NCBI GenBank assembly: GCA_963281155.1
Contig: CAUJLY010000003.1
Coordinates: forward strand, 1,426,001-1,490,000
Origin: Rhabditophanes sp. KR3021
Lineage: Eukaryota > Nematoda > Chromadorea > Rhabditida > Alloionematidae
Reading direction: 5' to 3'
Length of the DNA: 64,000 nucleotides
The translations under genes and the position numbers were made by a program. Shown piece after piece: positions 56,472-64,000 of the stretch (position 1 is the stretch's first letter; the number at the start of each line of letters is the position of its first letter). The notes under the pieces were generated by a model, which was not told the DNA's origin, did no database searches, and saw nothing but the letters and a program-made list of their open reading frames with translations.

Positions 56472-59400
56472 ATGGCGCATAAGTTTGGAGAGGTTTCATC
56501 TGAATGTTTGGAACCAAGAGATTACCAAGTCAGTTTGATCTTTGTTTGTTTCCTTATTTGACCTTTTTAGACTAGTATTTTCGAACGCGCCAAAAAGAAA
56601 AATGTTATTGCTCAATTACCGACTGGATCGGGTAAAACTTATATTGCCGTTATGCTAATCAAAGAATTCCAAAACGTATTAACTCAAGATTATGATAAAA
56701 AAGGAAAGAGAGCTTTCTTTATTGTGAATACAGGTACTTTAATATTACGGATACATTTTAATACCTAATTTATAGTAGCATTGGCCAAACAACAAGCAAA
56801 GGCAATCGCAATATTTTGTTCTCTTAAAATTGGTGAATTAAATGGGGAATCGAGCTACAATATTACATCAAAAGGACCAATCCAAGAATGCATCAAGGAA
56901 AAACACGTTATCGTGATAACAGCTCAAATCCTAGTGGACCTTATTAACCACAATATTATCAAATTCGACAAGATTGCCTTAATGGTCCTAGATGAATGTC
57001 ACCATGTGATGGGAGCTTCTCACCCGTACGCTTGCATTATGGAACAATACAAAAAATTCAAAGGAGATAAACCTGCTATTCTTGGGTTAACCGCTAGTTT
57101 GATCAATGCTCGAATCAAAGCTGATTTATTGGGTCGTGAATTAAAGAAACTCGAGAATAAAATGCAAGCTAGAATCGTCACAGCAGACACATACTCACAA
57201 CTAAATCAATTTTGCCCAATTGCTAATGAAAAACATATTCCTTACCAAAAGTATACAGCTACCGTCGATCCAATCACTGAAAGAATTGACGTTTTGACTA
57301 AGCTTTTTCAAACTTCTTGTAAAAATGAATACTTTGATGTCAAGCCAAAGTCAAATATTACCAAAGATATTAGTGAATCTCTTCAACAAATTAGAAGTTG
57401 CTTCGATAATTTAGGAAGTTATAGTGTTTATTTGATGTGTAATTTTTGGAAAAGTCAATTCACCAAATTGTCAAAAGATCCAACTAATAGCACCATCAGA
57501 AGTCAGTTTTTAAAAACCGCTATCAGCACACTTGATCACATCAGACAAATGTTACATAAAATTTTTGGGCCAATCAAAACATTCGAGGAATTGTCAAAGT
57601 ATCTTAGCAATAGACTGCATATTGTCCTAAAAGCTATTGTGGGTTTTCAAGAAAGTGTCGGAGATGATGAAACAAACAGATTAGCTTGCATAGTTTTTGT
57701 TCAGGAAAGAGTGATAACTCTTGCAATCACCAAAATTATTAAGCAATTACCTAATTTTGACCTTAAATATAGTTACATTCATGCTGATTATGTTGTTGGG
57801 TATACGGCTTCGATGAAAAGTGAACATGAGACTATTACACTATGCAAGATGCAGGAAAATGCTTTGCATAAATTCAAAGCTGGTTTCCTTAATACGTTGA
57901 TTGCTACGGAAGTTCTTGAAGAAGGAGTTGATGTCAGGCAGTGCAATATGGTTATTCGCTTTGATTTGCCGGCCAATTTCCGTTCTTACATTCAAAGTCG
58001 AGGAAGAATTAGAAAAAATGGGGGGCATTACCTTATTCTCTATGATATTGAAGAAAAAGAGACTTTCAGCAAGATCCTTAAAGAATATCACAATATCGAA
58101 AGGTTAATCAAACAACATTGCATTTCGGATGATGGGAACAATGAAGGCTCATTTACGAATGAAGAGTTGAAACAAGTTGAAATAGACTACCCACCTTTTG
58201 TTATTGAATCTACTGGAGCATGTGTTAATTTAAAGTCTTCGATTCAATTGGTTAATAAATACTGTCAAAAGTTGCCCAGTGATAATTTTACAGTTCTATC
58301 TGTAAAAACGATTATCACTGAGGTTCAGGTGACTGACAAAATAGTTCTTTATGTGGCAGAGCTGATTTTACCTACTAATTGTCCATATAGAAGTGTTATC
58401 AAAATTAGAAAGCCTGTTCCATCTCGGAAACTTGCTATTATGGCTGTTTGCTTGGAAACATGCAAGATCCTAAGACAAGAAAATGAACTAGATGAAAGAC
58501 TTCTCCCAAATGGCAAAGAAAAGTTCAAGGCTCTTCAATCTTTATTTGAAAACTACGACGAAGAAGTTGATGTCGAGGATACTCATATTGGTGGCAGCAA
58601 AAGAAAGCAACCTTATGACAAAAAGATTTCCAAGTTCTTGGGTTCTATTCTACCCGGACCTGGAGAAAAAGCTTTCCTATATACTGTTAGAATAAACTTA
58701 ATTAAAGAAGTTAATGAAACGATGAATCCAAAGAACAGGAAGATTATAAATCCTCTCAATTTTGGGTGTACTTTTGGGTTCTTGTCAAAAAATCTGCTAC
58801 CACAAACACCGTCCTTTCAAATTTTCATGAGACAAGGTTGCTGTGAAGTCAAAATTGTCAACTCTAACAAAAAAGTCACTTTAACCGAGGAAGAATTAAT
58901 CGACTGTCAAAAGTTTCATGATCATTTGTTTGTGGACGTACTTCAATGTGTTAGAAATGAAGTTGATTTTGCTCCCTACAAATCTTCACTGCAAGTTGTT
59001 TTCTTGCCATTAAAGAGAGATGGAATGGGCGCGGATGGAAATTGTGATTTCATTATTGATATGGAATATATCAGAGACAGCTTGGATGGATTTGATAAAC
59101 TCAATATTGTTCCAACTGACATTGAGAGGCACAAATTTGTCTTCAAAAGAGAAGATTTTTTGAACTCAGTTGTCTTTCCGTGGTATCGCCAGGTTGACAT
59201 TAAGACTTACTTTTATGTCGGAGATATTTATAATGACATGACACCTAAATCAGACTTCCCTGACAAAAATTACGAAACATTCGAAGAGTATTTCTGCAAA
59301 AAGTATGAAAAAGTGATATACAACACCGAACAAAATTTGTTAGACGTCGATTTTACTAGCAACCGTTTAAATTTACTTACCCCAAGATATCCCGGCAAAA

Positions 59401-62050
59401 AAGTCAAAGAATCTAGAGGCGAAAGGGGTCAAAGACAAATCATGGTTCCTGAATTAGTGACTATCCACCCAATTAGTGCAGACCATTGGTGCATGATTGG
59501 AGCCTTGCCTTCAGTCATATTCAGACTAAATTCTCTTTTATTGGCTAATGAGTTGAGGGAAGCTGTGGTGGTTGGAGCTTTGGAGCAGACAGATATTTAT
59601 GAAGGTGAATTTGAGAGTCTTCAGTATAAGACTAGTTTTGATGAAGATCCTAGTCAGAATAAAGTTTCTATTACGGAGTCAGAGGAAGTTGCTGTTAGTC
59701 CGGTGGCTACTGAAGTGGACGGTCAGTTTTCGATAGGAGTTTGGGATCCTCAAACAATCGTTGATTTTGAGCCTTCGACCAAAGAACATGCTGTTTTCCC
59801 AATTACTGAAAATGATAGCGATATTCAGGGAATGAGAGGTAATTAGTCACACAAATATTGAAAACTCAATTAATTATTAATTCTTCAGGTGCAGGAAATG
59901 ACGATTTGATGATGTCAGACGAAGACGAGGATGAAGATCTTTTGGATAATTCTTCTGAATACGTGATTAATCTTGATGCCAAAGAACAAGCTAAGAAAAT
60001 CCAAGATAAACTAGCTCCAAAAGAGACGATCGAACCGATGGGATGGGATGACGTGAATATTGTTAACACTAATGTCAATCAAATTTCAACCAAAGCTGTT
60101 ATTGTGGATGTCCAAGATTTGATTAAGAATATTGAACCTGGAATGGAAGATACGGCAAATGGTACAAAACCTGCTAAGAAGAAAACGGTTAAGAGTGCTG
60201 GAAATAAGATGGCTGAACAGGAGGATGTCATTGATTTGTCTATGTATGATGAAGGTGAATCTTCTAATGTTTCGAATGAGGAAGGGTTTGATAGTCATCT
60301 GGATATTTACAAGTACACTGACACTTATGACTTTAAGAAGATCTTGCTTGACAAGTATACTTTAACGGCGAAGTTAGATGATGACATGAAGAATATGTTT
60401 GATGGAGTTGAAAATGATGATCGACACAGAAAAGGAGTTAATCCAGCTATTCTCCTGCAAGCTTTGACTTCATCTTCTGCCAATGATGGTTTCAATTTAG
60501 AAAGATTGGAAACTATTGGAGATTCTTTCCTTAAATTTAGTGTCACTGATTATTTATACCACGAAAACGACAAAATGCATGAAGGGAACTTGAGTATCTA
60601 CAGAAGTCGTGAAGTTTCAAATTTGAAACTGTATATTCTTGGGAAAAAAAAGTGTATTCCCAATTTGATGATCACGACTAAATTTGAACCTCAAGTTAAT
60701 TGGCTGCCACCTGGATATATCACTTCAGATGGATTCAAACCCGATTTCGTCGCTAAATTAGCAGCTGAGGAAGATTTGAAGGTAGAGAGTTTCTTGAATG
60801 CTGAATTTAATAGTGACGCATCTCATATCAATGTTCAGAGTATTGAAAGAGAAGGCAATTGGGGTGATGAGGGCAGTGGTGATAAAGTTGCCGTCAATGG
60901 ATTTAACATTAATAATAAGAAGAAAGGTTCTGGTGACAGTGATGAGAAGTATTCGCAGAATATGTTCCTCCAACAGACTATTAACGACAAGACAATTGCA
61001 GACAGTGTAGAAGCCTTAATTGGAGCTCATTTCTTACATGTAGGCATCAATGGCGCTCTAAAATTCATGAAATGGATGGGAATTTCAGTCTACAGAAACA
61101 TGCGTGAGCCAGAAGAATTGAATCCAATCCTAGATTACCTAAACTGTGACAGCAATCCAAATGGAGCCCTGGAACAACTAGCCCAATACTATCACGACAA
61201 TCGTTTTCACCAAATCGAAAAAGAAGTCGGCTATGTTTTTCAAAAACAAAGGTTACCTCATTCAAGCTTTCTCACATGCTAGTTACATTGACAATCGTGT
61301 TACTGGCTGTTATCAACGATTAGAATTCTTAGGGGACGCTGTTTTAGATTTTGTCGTTACAAGGTACCTTTATTCTCATAAGGCGTCTTATAGTCCTGGA
61401 GATTTGACTGACTTAAGAAGTTCACTTGTCAATAATATTATTTTGGCTTCGTTGGCCGTGAAGTATCAGTTTAATAAGTACTTTCTGGCTCGTAATCCAA
61501 AGATTGATATTATGATTGAGAAATTTGTCGATTTTTGCAAGGAGACTAATTACGAGATTGCTAATTTTCATACTGATGTAAGTGACTATTTTTATTTGCC
61601 TTTTCACTCATTTTTCAGATGTTCATGATGAGTGAGGACGATCCAGATAACGATGGAACTGAAGATATTGAAGTTCCAAAAGCACTTGGAGATATCTTCG
61701 AATCATTCATTGGAGCCGTCTACTTAGACAGTGGAAGAGACTTGGCTGTAGTATGGACTGTGATTTACTCGATGATGAAAGATGTTCTCGTCCAATATTG
61801 CAACAATCCTCCCAAAAGTCCTGTTCGTGAATTGATGGAGAGGTACCCCGACCAAGTTTCTTTTGTCAGAATGGAAAGAAACGCTGTTACTGAAAAGATT
61901 AAGGTCTATGCCGAAATTAGCAATAAAGTCAAGTTGACTGGACAAGGACGAAGTTACAAGATTGCTAAGACTAATGCTGCCAAAAGAGCTTTACGCTATT
62001 TGGTGGCGCTAGATGAATCTAGAGCTAAGGAAAAGCTCAAGAAAAATTGA
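56472..62050 (+). CDS. dcr-1: Dicer, with an in-frame break at the start of the second RNase III domain
   Basis: Five exons: 56472-56528, 56571-56733, 56776-59838, 59889-61577 and 61619-62050, about 1800 residues if the break is ignored. Helicase: AQLPTGSGKTYIAVML (motif I), VLDECHH (II, DECH), GLTAS (III), ATEVLEEGVDVRQCN (V), QSRGRIRKN (VI). The dimerisation domain and PAZ follow (PELVTIHPISADHWC, WCMIGALPSVIFRLN). RNase IIIa: LERLETIGDSFLKF and DKTIADSVEALIGAHFL. RNase IIIb: QRLEFLGDAVLDFVVTRYLY and KALGDIFESFIGAVYLD. A C-terminal dsRNA-binding segment ends the protein. Acidic metal ligands of both RNase III centres are present. At about 61233-61241 a T run (5 Ts) shifts the frame: the upstream frame ends at 61282 before RNase IIIb, and the next frame resumes FKNKGYLIQAFSHASYI. 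Dicer makes siRNA and miRNA. Confidence 0.92.
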
Positions 62051-62190
62051 TTGGTAACCTGTAAATAATGTAAACATCGACTTGTGCATAATAATGTAGT
62101 TGGTCACCCAAGAAGGTCGATTACAATAGTTACTGGATAACACCGCATTTTTAATTTAAAAAATTTATTTAAATAAAGTATTAAACAAAA

Positions 62191-63472
62191 TTATTCATCC
62201 ACTTCTTGTTCGCTTAACTTGTTATCCCAATTCTTGACATATTCATCTACTACACTCGCATACTCTTCCCAAATCCATTTGACTTCTTCAGCGACACTCT
62301 GTTTCTTTGAATTCATGGTAGTTCCTAGTAAGATTAAAACTTTTCTAATAATTTCATTTTCTTTCTTTTCCATGACGGCAATTCTTTCCTCACTGATTAC
62401 GTAGAAGGATTTCTTCCAATTTTGAAGTTCGATATCTTCTAATAAAAGGAAACGAATATTTGCTCGCATTGAAAAGGTTGGTTCGCTGTCTGATGAGAAG
62501 ATTGTGCTAAAAAAGTATAAATATTTATCCTATTATGCAACTTACAAAGGATAATTAGCCTCAAGAATAGCCTTCTTCATCCCACTAGTCGGAACCAATT
62601 TGAATCTAGCCAATAAACTAAACAACAACTCATGCGAAACTTTGATTCTATTATGAATATTATCAGCCAACTTAAACCCATACTCCAACCACAATCTGCA
62701 ATTTTCATGGCCACCGTAACATACGAAAATTTGATTTCCTTCTCTCACGGATGTTGAAGCAGTTGAAACTCTGTATCTATGAATGCTTTTGTAATGATGT
62801 CCCAAGCACGCAGCGTTGGAATCGTGATTTAACATATCTACAAGTGGAATCACAGCAATTGTATCGCCATCGGTATTGTCTAACAAACAATTGGGCTCAT
62901 TTTCAACGTAAATGCATCTGGTGTTTACTAATTGCCAGGCCCAGTTGATTCTAGCTCTGTCGAGGTTCTTGAGTTCTTCAATTTGACTGAATTTCTCTAC
63001 TACTAAGGCAAGTTCGGCTTTTTGACCAATTAGAAAAGCTTTCATTTCATTTGGCAAATGTTCGGGCACCAAGTCAGGCATATCCAAGACTGGAGTGTAA
63101 AATTTCTTTGGCAATATGTCAAAGTAAGGTTTGAATTTGGTTTTTTGGTCAGTTGGCTCGTATGCGAAAAAGAGGATAAGCATTTCCAGTGGAGTAAGTT
63201 TAACTCTAAAAATAATATTATAAGAAAACAGTTAAATTAAGGTACCTTTTAGCAATGCCTTCATATTTCCTCATGCTAGCAATTTTAGCTCCAGTGATTA
63301 AGAGAGAATCGGGAATGTCAATGATATCTTCATTCATTCTTGAACACTTGGTGGCAAATAAGCCATAGCCGGATTCAGGTCCGTCGTACCTTAAGACATA
63401 ATTACCCCAGACGACTCCATTTTCCTTAGTCCATTGAGTGAAATTTTGAATTAGTTCCTCGTGGTTTGCCAT
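62191..63472 (-). CDS. SETD4: SETD4-like SET-domain lysine methyltransferase
   Basis: Three exons: about 63246-63472, 62546-63207 and 62191-62507, about 400 residues. The split SET domain is visible: GVVWGNYVLRYDGPESGYGL with FATKCSRMNEDIIDIP at the N terminus, then INWAWQLVNTRCIYV, VIPLVDMLNHDSNAA (NH motif) and FVCYGGHENCRLWLEYGFKL (CYG plus the catalytic-type Tyr). A helical Rubisco LSMT-like substrate-binding C-terminal domain ends in KLSEQEVDE. The WAW-x-x-VNTR and D-x-LNH motifs point to SETD4, a histone methyltransferase linked to quiescence, rather than SETD3. The SAM-binding residues look intact. Confidence 0.8.
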
Positions 63473-63809
63473 TATTTCTAATATGTCTTTAAATAACTTT
63501 TAGATTGGTACTATTCAAACTTGTCAAATTTATTTTGAAAGACATACTTTACCAATGTTTGGATAGGACGGGTCTTGTGGTAGTAGTTGTTGGATAAACG
63601 TGTAATGTTCCTAGCAAATAATTAAAATTTTAAAAATTGGCTGTTTGTAAATCAAAAAATAGCCTCTTTTTGTTATTGTTTTGGGTAAAAGGTTAGATCG
63701 TTAATTTTTATAAATTAAGTCTTATCTAAAATGTTGCGTTTCGTATTTATTAGCTTTGTTTTACTCGATTACTGATAGTTAATTTGATAATTTAAGGTTT
63801 TAATTTAGG

Positions 63810-63984
63810 ATGCCACCAAAGACATCGAAAAAGGCCGACACCAAGGCCGGAAAAGCTCCAACCAAGAAGAAGGAAGGTGGAGGAAAAGCCAAGAAAAAGA
63901 AGTGGTCCAAGGGAAAGGTCCGTGACAAGCTTAACAACGTAGTTCTCTTCGACAAACCAACTTATGATAAACTTTACAAGGAAG
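63810..63984 (+). CDS. rps-25: 40S ribosomal protein eS25, first exon (runs off the window)
   Basis: The frame starts after an AATTTAG trans-splice-type site three bases before the ATG. It reads [40 protein letters not shown], then [10 protein letters not shown], which is eS25. A GTAAGT donor follows, and the rest of the gene lies to the right of the window. Confidence 0.92.
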
Positions 63985-64000
63985 TAAGTTAACGAGTTCA

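Noticed and set aside
1..64000. CRISPR arrays, insertion sequences, rRNA genes, bacterial-style operons or ribosome binding sites
   Set aside because: None seen; all genes have spliceosomal introns or eukaryotic context, so bacterial feature types do not apply.

Overview
This window is nuclear DNA from a nematode. The evidence is: many introns of only about 38-50 bp with GTAAGT-like donors and TTTCAG/TTTTAG acceptors; pyrimidine-AG sites a few bases before several start codons, as expected for trans-splicing; AT-rich spacers; and typical nematode families (transthyretin-like protein, ODR-2/HOT-type Ly6 protein, ZP/cuticlin-like protein, C-type lectins, S28 peptidases). The species and clade cannot be fixed from the sequence alone.

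Left part, 1-18.1 kb: a class C GPCR running off the left edge (-), a five-domain C-type-lectin membrane protein (-), a class A peptide-type GPCR (+), a SOX-like HMG-box gene (+), an NAA80-like actin N-acetyltransferase (+), a secreted ZP-domain protein (+), a 3.3 kb gene-poor spacer, then a PXK-like PX/pseudokinase gene (+).

Middle part, 18.1-41.6 kb: an accessory region. It holds a possible small gene, a decayed stretch resembling the C-terminal part of Integrator subunit 9, two large orphan proteins plus a small relative sharing a C-terminal cysteine motif, two tandem S28 serine carboxypeptidases, a small secreted orphan, a choline-dehydrogenase-like GMC oxidoreductase, an LRAT/NlpC-P60-like membrane protein, a second C-type lectin, a small gene that reads only with frameshifts, a His/Gly/Ser-rich repeat protein, a transthyretin-like protein, a small SAM-domain protein and a stand-alone NOT2/3/5-box protein.

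Right part, 42.4-64 kb: mostly conserved housekeeping genes. They are cgh-1/DDX6 (-), NOP14 (-), cox-6B (+), NDUFC2 (+), TBCC (+), a second 3.3 kb spacer, an ODR-2-like Ly6 gene (+), rpl-6 (-), Dicer dcr-1 (+), SETD4-like (-), and the first exon of rps-25 (+) at the right edge.

The most unusual object lies inside the 1.4 kb second intron of cgh-1, on the opposite strand. It is a decayed open frame with the signature of the PD-(D/E)XK-type homing endonucleases best known from phages and large DNA viruses. Dicer and CGH-1/DDX6 both act in small-RNA and mRNA-silencing pathways, but they are about 11 kb apart here with unrelated genes between, so I see no functional cluster. Several reading frames (dcr-1, the intronic endonuclease, the small gene near 33 kb) are broken by one-base changes at or near homopolymers. 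These may be assembly errors or real decay.
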